Positions 1 to 11,000 of a stretch of 64,000 nt of DNA are shown here, piece by piece. Both the position numbers and the translations under genes were made by a program. Origin of the DNA: Alviniconcha marisindica (taxonomy: Eukaryota; Mollusca; Gastropoda; Provannidae); NCBI GenBank assembly GCA_018857735.1, contig JABMCL010001457.1:50001-114000 (forward strand). The letters are read 5' to 3'. The notes under the pieces were generated by a model. It did no database searches. It was not told where the DNA came from and was given only the letters and a program-made list of their open reading frames with translations. Positions within the stretch are counted from its first letter, which is position 1. Each line of letters starts with the position of its first letter.

Positions 1-165
1 AAGCACAGCTGACACATATCGTTGCAAAACAACCATACGCCCGGCCTTTCTATAGAACAGAACTCGCATAAGAAAGTCATCTTTTAAATCTTCCTTGAAA
101 CTCTTCCTATTGAAAGCGCTGTTCTTTGTTTTTGGGGACTTTTTTCGGTTTTGGGGTTGTGTTGT

Positions 166-427
<262 letters not shown>

Positions 428-624
428 GGCATGTGTCCAGTCTGTGTTGCGTGCGTGTGTGTTGTTATTCATGTTCAGTGCATGCGTTGAATTTTGACAA
501 TATGTATTTGTAAAGAACGTATAAGCGCTTAGGGCCTGTGCGGGTTAGGCGCTCTAAGTATTCATTATTATTATTATCGGGACCGCCGACAAAATCAGCG
601 CTTTCTTATAATGATCCGAGTTTC

Positions 625-862
625 AAGTAAACATGGTGCTTAACGTCCACAGAAACCATAAGGCTTATCAGGGACGAGGAGCGGGGCGGCGGGGGGACTT
701 AAGAAGGAGATTACATACTTATCGTTAAACTGTCACCACCAGAATGACTCCTGCATTAACTTAGATGGGCAGCGATGCGAGCCATTTTAACTTGTTTCGT
801 TAATTGTGAGCGACAAAGTCACAGTCCTACAGTGTCCACAGACCACAACGAGTTTCAAGATT
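625..862 (-). mobile_element. SINE family A, 5'-truncated copy
   Basis: Read on the minus strand this copy ends with the family A 3' signature GACGTTAAGCACCATGTTTAC. It shares the body (GTCATTCTGGTGGTGACAGT, then a GGTTTCTGTGG block) with the full-length copy at 3895-4289. The tRNA-like head is missing. Assigned by direct comparison within this window; the family name is mine. 863-1150 shows nothing I can identify. Confidence 0.7.
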
Positions 863-1150
863 TTATCCGAGCTTTTTGTAGGTCACGCCGTCAGTGAAAC
901 AAAGAGCACCTGATCGGCCACATTCCGAACATCGCTTTCCGGCACCTTCCTCCGCCTTGGAAAAAGTATGTCGTAAACCAGTGCTAGGAGTTTGCACTCT
1001 GACCCAGACAGTGTTTTTCTTCAGTGTAGGCGAGGTTTAGTCTAAACGAGTTTCGCCCTGGTATAACCGTCTCTAAACGCTTTTGAGCATGTCATGTTAT
1101 GGACATTGAGCTACATGATACTGTGTTATTTGTTTGTTTCAAGTGTGTGG

Positions 1151-1219
1151 TTTTGTGTGTGTGTGGGGGGGGGGGGGGGGGGGGGAAGTATTTGTGTGTG
1201 AGTGTGTGTGTGTGTGTTT

Positions 1220-1261
<42 letters not shown>

Positions 1262-1430
1262 CTCTCTTCACTTGTGTTTTTGCCAGCGTGTGTGTGTGTG
1301 TGCATGCGCGCGCGCGCGCGTGCGTGCGTGCGTGAGTGTGTGCGTGCGTGAGTGCGTGCGTGCGTATGCGTGCGTACATGCGTGAGCGTGCGTGCCTGCG
1401 TGTGTGTGTGTGTGTGTGCGCGCGCACCAC
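1151..1430. repeat. compound GT / poly-G / GC-GT microsatellite
   Basis: A (GT)n run containing a poly-G tract of about 20 nt at 1166-1186, a second (GT)n run to about 1260, then GC/GT alternations such as GCGCGCGC and TGCGTGCGTG to 1430. The alternating purine-pyrimidine stretch could adopt Z-form DNA. 1431-1720 has no gene that I can see. Confidence 0.9.
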
Positions 1431-1715
1431 TGTGAAGGAGTACTCGAACAGAGCCAAGCACGCATTAATCAGTGAGCTGGAAGACATCTGAGACGGGCTG
1501 ACGGCCAAGCATCACAAGTGAAGAGGGCCACAGCCCCCACCGCCCGCACTAACAATAGTAACATCCACATCCACATCCACCTGATCAACGGTCTTGCCGT
1601 GTGTTGCTAAGGCAAGGCCGCGTCCGGCGACCGGAGTACAAGCATACAAAGTCAGTTTTGTTCTGCAGTCAGTAGCATTTCTGAACAGATAAATCTGTTC
1701 GAGTCAAACGTCAAA

Positions 1716-1720
<5 letters not shown>

Positions 1721-1786
<66 letters not shown>

Positions 1787-1826
1787 ATGATGAGAGTCAG
1801 TGTGTGCGTGTGTGTGTGTGTGTGTA
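1721..1826. repeat. (GT)n microsatellite
   Basis: About 32 GT units, a short spacer at 1785-1805, then about 10 more. No coding signal. Confidence 0.93.
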
Positions 1827-1968
1827 AATTACGTAAATTACTAGTTTGTTTATTATGTATCTTTTGTTTTTTCATTAAAATATAAAACTGATGTGTTATT
1901 GTGTACTGTGATGTGGTTAATGTTCAGCCACGTTTTAATTTCCCTGATGAGATAATAAAGTAATCTTA

Positions 1969-2038
1969 TATATATATATACACCCCCCCCCCCTCCCCTC
2001 ACACACACACTCCCCGACTCAAACACAGTGACACGTGG

Positions 2039-2074
<36 letters not shown>

Positions 2075-2095
2075 ACACCACACCACACACGCCAC
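1969..2095. repeat. compound TA / poly-C / CA repeat
   Basis: (TA)n, then a poly-C tract near 1983-1996, then (CA)n at 2041-2095 ending in CACAC/CACCAC variants. Confidence 0.9.
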
Positions 2096-2101
2096 ACCGC
2101 A

Positions 2102-2165
2102 TCTGATATAACCGCAAAGGTTGCTTGGGCGTAAAACACCAAATTGCTACTACTGACTACCACAC
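2102..2165 (+). mobile_element. SINE family B 3' fragment
   Basis: Contains TGATATAACC, then TTGGGCGTAAAACACCAA. Related fragments recur at 21300-21350 (plus), 33462-33492 (minus) and twice in tandem at 55066-55197 (minus). This dispersed tail (TGATATAACCNNNNNGGTTG then GGGCGTAAAACACCAAG) marks a second short interspersed family. Confidence 0.6.
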
Positions 2166-2356
2166 CAAACACACACACAACGAGGGAGGAGGAAAGACAG
2201 ATAATAGTGGTAGGCCTACTGGCGAAGGGGTGACAAATCGTGCAGCAAGTGAACCATTCGGCACGTTTTGTCGACACTGACGTGCCGGGGGGCACGTTTT
2301 TGTCAGCACGTGCCGGCCGGGGTGATAACACGTGCAGGCCGCAGTGTATTAAATTT

Positions 2357-2466
2357 CGTGAGCCGGTTTGGCCTAGCTCACTTCATCACTGCGGGAGTCA
2401 TTCTGCTGGTGACAATGTAGCCCACCTCCGTTTCTGTGGACGTTAAGCACCATGTTTACTCAAGTT
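2357..2466 (+). mobile_element. SINE family A, internally deleted copy
   Basis: Starts with the family head GAGCCGGTTTGGCCTAGC. It jumps straight to the 3' body (GTCATTCTGCTGGTGACAAT) and ends with GACGTTAAGCACCATGTTTACT. It abuts a second copy in the opposite orientation at 2488-2702, giving a tail-to-tail pair. Confidence 0.7.
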
Positions 2467-2487
2467 ACTTGTGCCGTGTACCTCACA

Positions 2488-2702
2488 CCGCTACACTGTC
2501 ACCACCAGAATGACTCCTGCATTAAGATGGGCAGTAATAAGAGCCATTTTAATGTTTCATTAAATGTGAGGGACAAAGTCAAACCAGATAGGGTCCACAG
2601 ACCACAATTTTTGAAGAGAAAGGAGAACCGAAGCGGATTCGAACCGAGGTCCTTCCGCTGTTTACCAGCGGCCTTACCGTTAGGCCAAACTGGCTCACGA
2701 TG
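2488..2702 (-). mobile_element. SINE family A with tRNA-like head
   Basis: On the minus strand the head has an A-box-like TTTGGCCTAACGGTAAGG and a perfect B-box GGTTCGAATCC (2635-2645), i.e. an internal RNA polymerase III promoter of tRNA type. It is followed by the family body down to TGACAGTGTAG. It is not a functional tRNA gene: no proper acceptor stem or CCA-side pairing is seen. Confidence 0.75.
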
Positions 2703-2766
2703 ATATACACGCGCTGAGCAGATCGTGCCACGGTGACCTAGCTGCTTATCGTGTCTGTTCCAGTGA

Positions 2767-2772
<6 letters not shown>

Positions 2773-2835
<63 letters not shown>
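2773..2835. repeat. (TA)n microsatellite
   Basis: About 31 uninterrupted TA units. 2836-3100 has no recognisable feature. Confidence 0.95.
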
Positions 2836-2838
<3 letters not shown>

Positions 2839-3103
2839 TCGCGGCTTCAAAGCTAGGTCTAAGATACAACGGCAGTCAGTGATTGCTCAGTTATTCAATT
2901 TAAGTTTGCTTCTAATGCTGTTACTTTGTGTAGCTGTCCCGGCTGTCATTCGTACTTTGATTGGGCGCTAATGAACTTTAGTAGTCTCTGAAAAATTGCC
3001 GTTCAGTTTGGTGTCACTGAGTCATGAGACGACCCAGTCCGGCTGCCGAAAGTCGTTTGGCTTCATTGCTTTGAGTCAAAACAACGTCACCCCGGCAGCT
3101 GGG

Positions 3104-3177
3104 CATGCGCCGCGCGCGCGCGCACACACACAAACACACACACACACACACACACACGCACGCACGCACGCACACTG

Positions 3178-3217
<40 letters not shown>

Positions 3218-3312
3218 ACGCACATACACACACACACATACTCTCTCTCAGACACACACACACACACACATACTCTCTCTCTCTCATCCACACAACACAC
3301 ACACACACACAC

Positions 3313-3375
<63 letters not shown>

Positions 3376-3400
3376 CACAGTACACTCACCGGCTAAACAC
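3104..3400. repeat. compound GC/CA/CACG microsatellite
   Basis: Starts as (GC)n, then (CA)n with CACG and CTCT interruptions over nearly 300 bp. 3401-3750 holds only a short family A SINE tail fragment (AGTAAACATGGTGCTTAA near 3590-3606). Confidence 0.92.
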
Positions 3401-3754
3401 ACACACAAACACTGACTAATGCACACCACACGGCACCACCCACACTCACACTTTGTGCGTTTTGACTAGTCAGTCTTTGCTACACAACGATATAGTAGTC
3501 AACTTTGTTACGGATTCGTTATTTCCTTCTATCCGTGAAACAGAGTCCGCCGCTAGCGTTATCACATGACATGATATACACGTAAGTAAACATGGTGCTT
3601 AAGAAACATAACATGTGTGAAAAAGAATTGCATTCTCATGACCGTGGTGATATGATGTCAGTGTTGCCAAACCGCGAGTGAACCACTGAACCGCCTGGCA
3701 CGCACAGAAGCCTCTGCGTGTGTAAGTCATTTCTTTCATCTGGTTTGTACTGAG

Positions 3755-4165
3755 AAAAATGAACGCGTGTTAATTTAATGAGACAATGCAAAGCATGTGC
3801 ATTTCAAGTTCAGGGTAGCCTACACACGGCTTCAAAGCAGCAAACAGACCGGCAGTGTGTTCATTTAATGAGACAATGCAAAGCATGTGCGTGACTGAGC
3901 CGGTTTGCCTAGCGGTAAGGCATTACTGAGCTGGTAAGCGGAGGCTGAACCGGGACCGCCTCGGTTCGAATCCGCTTCGGCTCTCCTTTCTTTTGAAAAT
4001 TTGTGGTCTGTGCCGGACAATGTCTTGTGACTGTCCCTCACAATTACTGATGAAACATTAAAATGGCTCTCATCTCGCTGCCCACCTTAATGCAGGAGTC
4101 ATTCTGGTGGTGACAGTGTAGCGATAGGTATATAATCTCCCCCCCCCCCCCCCGCCCCTCCCCCC

Positions 4166-4204
<39 letters not shown>

Positions 4205-4447
4205 CCATATTCCCTTCCCCCATTCTCCCCGTCCCTGATAAATCTTATGGTTTCTGTGGACGTTAAGCACCATGTTTACTTACTTACTTCAGTACTAAGC
4301 ATGTGCATATTTTCAGGGTACACCATCAAGCAGCAGACACTCAAAGTGTCTGTCAGTTTCAGTGCCGCTGCTTGAGGCCGGTGGCCGCCCTGAAAATATG
4401 CACATGCTTTGCATTGTCAGTCTCATTAAATTAACACGTGTTCATTT
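3755..4447. mobile_element. inverted-repeat (foldback/MITE-like) element split by a SINE
   Basis: The left arm at about 3756-3819 (AAAATGAACGCGTGTTAATT, then AATGCAAAGCATGTGC) reappears inverted at about 4388-4447. The arms are roughly 60 bp and differ at only a few positions. A second partial left-arm copy lies at 3860-3890, and an inner inverted pair (GCATGTGCATATTTTCAGGG) at 4299-4320 and 4391-4410. The full-length family A SINE at 3895-4289 lies between the arms. No transposase is visible; a non-autonomous DNA element is the simplest reading. Confidence 0.55.
3895..4289 (+). mobile_element. SINE family A, full-length reference copy
   Basis: Head TGAGCCGGTTTGCCTAGCGG (A-box-like), B-box GGTTCGAATCC near 3964-3974, then GGCTCTCCTTTCTTTTGAAA and a body of about 300 bp. 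It ends in GACGTTAAGCACCATGTTTA plus ACTT repeats. A poly-C region of about 65 nt (4139-4203) sits inside the body at a place where other copies have little or no C-run. The tRNA-like head and short tandem tail are the hallmarks of a SINE dependent on a partner LINE. Confidence 0.8.
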
Positions 4448-4483
4448 TTTACCATTAAGTGCATGTCAGAATTTTGAGAGTTC

Positions 4484-4492
4484 CCTCCCCCC

Positions 4493-4523
<31 letters not shown>

Positions 4524-4526
4524 ACT
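4484..4526. repeat. poly-C / (CA)n tract
   Basis: About 25 C followed by eight CA units, then a T-rich stretch to 4600. Confidence 0.9.
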
Positions 4527-4739
4527 TCTTTCATTTTTCCCTCTTTTTTAATTTTGTTGTTGCTTTTTTTCTTCTTTTTTCCTCATTTTTTTCTTGTCCA
4601 GCTGACTACCAGAGCTGACTACTACATGAAGAAATAGGCTTAAATGAAAGGCTCTTGCTTTCAGTTTTGCATTTGAAAAGCGGGTTAAAAAAGAAACTAT
4701 AGTTCCTTTGTACATTAGTCAGTGCTATATTTTTCAGGT

Positions 4740-5023
4740 GGGGGAAAATCGCCGCGTTTCGGTTTCGCCGATTGCGAGACCTTGGGAGAGACGAGCTGTG
4801 GGAGGTGTGGGCGGAGCCAGCGTGCCCGTCGATCACCCTCGAAAACCGCGCTGCAAGCGCACCACGCCGGAAGTTCACATTTTGCGTGGCAGACGACCGA
4901 CGGTTCTCAACGAAAGCAGCCGTAGAAAAGATTGAGGTGACCCATTTTGATGTTTTCTTCAACACCAAGGCTGTTATTTTCATCAAAACTGGCGGACAAA
5001 GAATCTTGACACGCAGTTTATAC
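4740..5023 (+). promoter_or_regulatory. IVNS1ABP: CpG-rich promoter and untranslated first exon of IVNS1ABP (predicted)
   Basis: A CpG-dense island in AT-rich surroundings. It holds a GC-box (GTGGGCGGAGCC, 4807-4818) and an ETS-type site (CCGGAAGT, 4867-4874). It ends in a consensus splice donor (TATACG then GTGAGTAGTG, exon end 5023). The next plausible acceptor on this strand leading to a good start codon is at 15003, one intron before the kelch-gene ATG. I infer transcription starts around 4850-4900. No TATA box is obvious. That this exon belongs to the kelch gene is inference from strand and order. Confidence 0.5.
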
Positions 5024-8000
5024 GGTGAGTAGTGACCATTTAAACAATTTATTTACGCAGATTTTCTCGATCTTTCTTTGGTTCCTCGTGGTCGTACGGA
5101 GACGGCGAGCCACATGGGGCACAGATCTCCCGCAAAAGACGAGCCGCAGGCGCAGGCTGTTTACAGAAAGATGTTGAAAGATCAGAGTAAAAGCTTTAGC
5201 ATTTTTCTTTTGCATCAGCTAAATGGCAGAGGTGTGACATTTGGGTACTATCGTCTGACATTTCATTCACGTTACTGTAAGGCACCCACGTTAGATCATG
5301 TTCGCTTTCCGCCGCGTTTTGCCTGGTGTCCGTTCAGTACGCTGCTGCTGAACTACATAACTTAGTCCGTCATACCTTTCCACACTTCTGACTGCGAAGC
5401 AAATCCTGGTCATCCATGCACCGAGCATAAAAAAATTAAATACTTCCACGCAGCCTCAGTTGCTGGCGGAGGCGGTGAATGTTGGTTGCGGGAAGTACAT
5501 CGGGTTTTTGTTTCAAGATCATATTCATACGAATCATAGACATATATAGTTCCATACCGTCAAAGATTTAAGAAGGCTACTGTGGGAATGGGGATGGTGT
5601 GTGTGCGATGAGCGCGCGCGCGTCAGTACTGTTCCTGTTACTCTTTGTTGATGTGCTAGTATTGTAGTAATACTAATAAGCGCGCGCGTTAGTATTGTTC
5701 GTGTTAGGTGCTAGTAATAAGCGCTCGTGTGTTACTCTTTGTTGCTTTGCTAATAATAATCAGTATTTTGGTTGTTTTTGTGTAAAACATTTTCTTGTTA
5801 GAATCCGGACAACAATTAAATCAGTGGTAACTAGTATGTATATTGTTCGGTAAGAAGAGACTGAAGTCAGTGGTGCAGAGCAAGAGTACTCCCTCTCAAA
5901 AGCCGAAGTTAAGCATTGAGTGTGGTCACCAATGAATGGGTTTACTGTTATTACAATATTAGGCTTTGACTAGTTTGAGCCAGCTCAGATATTTCTCTAG
6001 AGTCAAATTCTGTGCAGACTACAAAAGACATTTGCAATAGTAAGTATAAACTGTGGTCCCCTGTGCATATTTTTTAAATACATAAATTTATAACAGACTA
6101 ACAGTATAAGCATGCAAAAAAGGTCACATGCATGTTACTTGTTATTCCAGGTCAGAGTTTGGTGCCAGATTCAGGAAATGCCATTGCCAAAATAACCCAG
6201 CGTGTCAGAATCCTCATAATGTTGGAACAGGTTGATTGTTCTTGATTTCAGTGTAGACCTAAAGCAATATAAGAATAAAGTAAAACTGAAGGTCTGTATT
6301 CAGTTTCTCCAGAGTCAGGTTAGGTGCAATCTACAAAAATGCTTCAGATGAGACTATGATTAGTATAAAGCTCTATAAAGCAAGGTCCCAGTATGTATGC
6401 ACATGTATGTATACTATGTAAACAGATTACATACGCATGTTAAACATAACGATTCCATAAGCCCATGTCAGAATTCAGTACTTGGAATGGAAACACTTGA
6501 CGACTTGTATTAAGTACCCAGTATGCACTAAATATGTGACAATAATTTGAATAAACAATGGTCAAATCCTTGATCACTGGTAATTAATGCCACAATGGTA
6601 GAACTAGAAGAAGATAGTTCTAGATTTTTTTGTTTTGCTTGCTTGCTGTTTCTGAGCTGACAGTGACATGTCTTGATTCAACATACTGCCATTCAGAGCA
6701 CTCTTTGCACCTGAATGTGTACACACACACACACACACAGTTCTGAATCTGAATGCAACTTGTTGAAATACCTGCCCGTCAGTATTTGCTGGTTCAAGTG
6801 GTTGCACAGTCTTCAGCATGCTGTGCCATCCTGTCCTGTCTTTGGTGACATCAGGTGATATTGGAATGAAGTGATTTAGGAAGTGAAAATGGGACTGTCT
6901 GCTGTAATTTAGTGTAAAAGAGTGACTTTCTTGATTTTATTTAGCTTAAAAATAAAAATAAATGCAAGGAGAAATTTGCTCAGAAAATAAAACTGTGGAA
7001 ACTGGAATATGATTTAATCTTTATTTTCATTATTTCTGTGCACTGTGTTAAATATTAGCTCAGGGCCCAGTGGCATGGACAGTCAAACTGACCACACTGC
7101 TGTTTCCGGCACATGAAAGCTTTCTTACCTGTTAGTGTTAAGTAATAAGTAGCTCTGTACACTTGGCATGGACTTTGACATCATCTTAGCTGCTGGTTCC
7201 CTGGTGCAGTTATTTACACATACACTGTAATGCTGGGCACTGGGCAACCAGACATTTATGATGATCATGAATATATGAGCACCATGACATAAATAATCTA
7301 CAATTGTGGCAACCAAGGGAACATTTTATACCTTGGGACACCATTCAACTTTACTGGGACTGTCCTCTTTTTTCTCTTTCTCCTCTTCTGAGTCTTTGTA
7401 TGCAAGTTGCAACAGACCAGTGATGTCACTTAGTCCATGATGCAGAATGTCTCAAGTCAAAAGTGAAGTAAGGATTTCACTGATATTATGGTTTGGCAAG
7501 GTCATTGCCATGTAAGGCATCATGTGACATTTTAATGTCTGCTGTTGACCTCTCAAGCTAAGCTTTTTGTTAAAAATGTGGCAGACGCTAAATATGATTG
7601 TATCATAATTTTGTGTCCCCCCACCCACCCCCACACATACACAGCAAGAGAGTAACACTAGTCATAGAATGAGCACTGCATTTGGAATTTCTTCCAGAAC
7701 ATTTGCAAGCACCCCCACCCTTACCGTCTAAGAAAAAATACACCTTACACTGTCAGTCACACACACCAAACAACAACCAACCAGTGGCAAACGACCAAAT
7801 AAATCAAATGTTAGCATACAACTTACAAGTGTTGGACAAGTCCCAATTTACTGAGTACTGTTCCCATTTGCCAATTCTTGTTCCCAGGGGCAGGCATGGT
7901 ATTGTTTGGGTTGATACCATTCCCAGTACCATATTACCAGTGCTGTGCGTCACATGCTTATTGCTGCATGATGAAGGAGTGGCTTAGGAAATGGATTAGC

Positions 8001-11000
8001 TAGGATCAGTTGGCTTTGTTTTAACTCTTCTGTGGCATTGGTGCAGATCAGTCATTAGCATTAAGTGTTAATCTTCCGTGTTAAACCAGGCAGCGGCTCT
8101 GAGTCTGAGCAATGATCAGGGCAGCTGCACCAGTACAGCATGGAACAAGAACAATCACAGGTAACGCCTGCCCACGTGGCTGTCTGCACACCTGCCATCT
8201 GTGCATGTATGCATACATGTGCACGATTTGAGAGAGAGAGAGTATGCAGACACAGGCTGGTTGTCCTGGAATTTAAAGAGACTTCTTTAGTTGCCCAAGA
8301 GTTTGCTTTCAACTAATTCAAGGTGACTTTGAAGTGAATTTGTTTAACTGTAAAATTTTACTGTCACTGGTGTCAGGGTAAATTGCTAGTCAGTGAGTGT
8401 AACTATAAGTATAACTGTAAGCCATGTTGACAGTGATGAAAGGTAAGTCCAAAGTGGTTTGTAAAATAAAGGACCTTAACTGAACTCTGAATCTGGAAGA
8501 AAAGAAAGAAGAACAAGGGATGGCACAGTCATTTTTTTTTTTGCAGCAATTACAAACTTATAACAATATAAGGACAGTGTTTTAGACTTTTACTGTAATA
8601 CTAACATTAACAATCAAGTTGCACACTGAAATGTATAAATGTGAGAGAGAGTATGCACCTGAACAACAGTTAAACAAATGAAGATATTGGCACTGCCATG
8701 ATATTGACATCAATAACATTAACACTCAGTAATAATGAGAAAAAGAAGTAATGATAGGGCCTGTCATTAAAAATAATGACAAGAAGTGAAGAACCTTCCC
8801 CTCTTGAGTAAATGAGTGACCCATTTCAAAAACTACACTGGTCTTGAACTTGAAGCCTTATTTTCTGTACACTAATTTATTGGCGAGGTATGGCAGTTGT
8901 GCAGATCTGTGTATGAGAACAATAGAGCTGTGGAGAAAAATCAAGGAAGTAGTGGATAGTTGTGGAGGAATGCTGATAGGTAAACTTAGTTAATTCAGAA
9001 ATAAATTCCAACTTTGCCCATGCCCATTGATCAGAGTTTAATAGTATAATACGCATGCGCACATCACACACAATGGCTCCCTATAAATTTTATAGTTTAA
9101 ATAGGAAACTTAATCTATAGATTAGAGTACAGGTATAGTTGAGTGTTTTTGAGGTTTGTTATCAAGACTGGAGCATGGATGAATGCAGTATTTTGATTAA
9201 TTAAGTTTTGAACAAACAGTGACAGACTGGTCCTCAGTCATGATTAATCAGTATGTGAATGACTTGAGCAGTTAGGTTTCAGGGCAAGTTGAAACAAACC
9301 ACAGAACATGTCAGTCGTTTCTCTGAACCTACATAGTTCATGGTATCATTTGAAGAAAGAAAAGAAAAACACTAACAGAAACACATTAAAAACATTTTTT
9401 TTTTTACAGCTGTTGACTGTTGTTATCTTGTCATATGACCATCACTATGTGTGAGGCTGAAGTTACCTTGTTGTGACAGGTCCACCTGTATCGCTAATGC
9501 CTCACTTTCTAGTTGATGGACACTGGCACAACAAACCCTGGTAGGATTTCATTGATTTGCTTGTGGAGGACAGCGAAAAGCCAGTCTATTGCTCTATGTC
9601 AAGAGGTCATGTTTTTGGGCCAGAACCAGGAGGCCAGTCAGTTGTGTATAATGCATGCCCAGAGCCCTTTGCTGACTGTGATTGATGCTGGCTAACTTCC
9701 CCCATCTACTATCGATTGTGTAGCAGTAGCAGTGCAGATCTGCATAAATATTTGGTAGGTCATGGTGATCAACTCTGGTTGGCCCAGTCTATAGGTGATA
9801 AAGGGATTGCATTGCTTATTGCCCTGTGGTGGAGTGTGACTGATTGATATTTCTGCTTTGGTTACCTGGTTTGTTTTCATTACAATGGATACATCGTGCA
9901 GTGAAGACTACTGATGCAGGGTTTATTATCTTTGCTTTGCATTGCTTTGTCTATACAGTAACACTAAATAGAAATACAAGCAAAGAGAAATTTGATGGTA
10001 TGGCAGGGGACAGTGGATCATAAACAGCACTTTTAACATAGTAGAACACCATTATGACTAATTCATTAATTGAAACAGTTTCCAACAGCTGGATGCCATT
10101 TAACTGAGGCAGTCCATTTGACAAGCAGTTTGTTAATGCATGTTTGTGTCTGTGTGGTCATCACAGCCAGGGGTGAGATGTCACCCAGACCAGTGCTCTG
10201 TCCATGACATGAGTGAGTGACAGAATCAAACATGATGGTTTACCTGAGCTGGGTTATGATTTTGGCAGTGCGAGTCAAAATGTGGCAAGAGAAAAACAGG
10301 GATCATGCTAGTTTTAAAAAGAAGAAGTTACATACCTCATAGTCATACCCAAATGTGTAGAAAAAGGGCCTATGGATCAATCATTTTGACGACCTGCTGT
10401 CCACTACATGAGGTCCCTCCACTCCAGTGAGCATCAGCTGTCAGTGGTTTTGTCCAACCTCAGATTAGATCACTGAAACAGTTCTGAGCTTGCTTGGGCT
10501 GAGGAAGAAGAGAAGTGAGGGATAATAATTTATGCATAGAACTAACTCACTAACTGCATAATGAGTGCTCTTCCAAATTGAATTACATTGGCTAAACCAG
10601 TAAGGTTCAGTTACTTTTTTTATATAATACAGAATGCCATGTATTAGTAGTATTACTGTATTATTTGTACATGACCCAGATTTATTAATTAATCAGTGTC
10701 ACTGGCACTGTCAGAGCAGTGCTACTGCTAGATTTAATTAATGAGCAAAACAGGTTAAGGTTTGCTCCACTGTGTGTTGAAGACCAACTGATAGTGATAC
10801 TGCATACACCTTCTTCCAGAGTGTCCACGATGAACCAGTTGACTATTCTGCCATTGTTTAAATTAGGTGTGTGTTCACTCATACAGTGCACATGCCAGCA
10901 GAGTATTATTGTAAAGTTAACAAAATGGGAGCTAAGCAACAGTGGTCAAATGACCTTTCTGTAGTTTCAGCTAATGAATCCAGCATGTTGTGAAGCAGTT

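Noticed and set aside
2625..2702. tRNA gene
   Set aside because: A-box and B-box are present but it is fused to a SINE body and lacks a consistent cloverleaf; the same holds at 3897-3990, 39024-39080 and 40516-40575.
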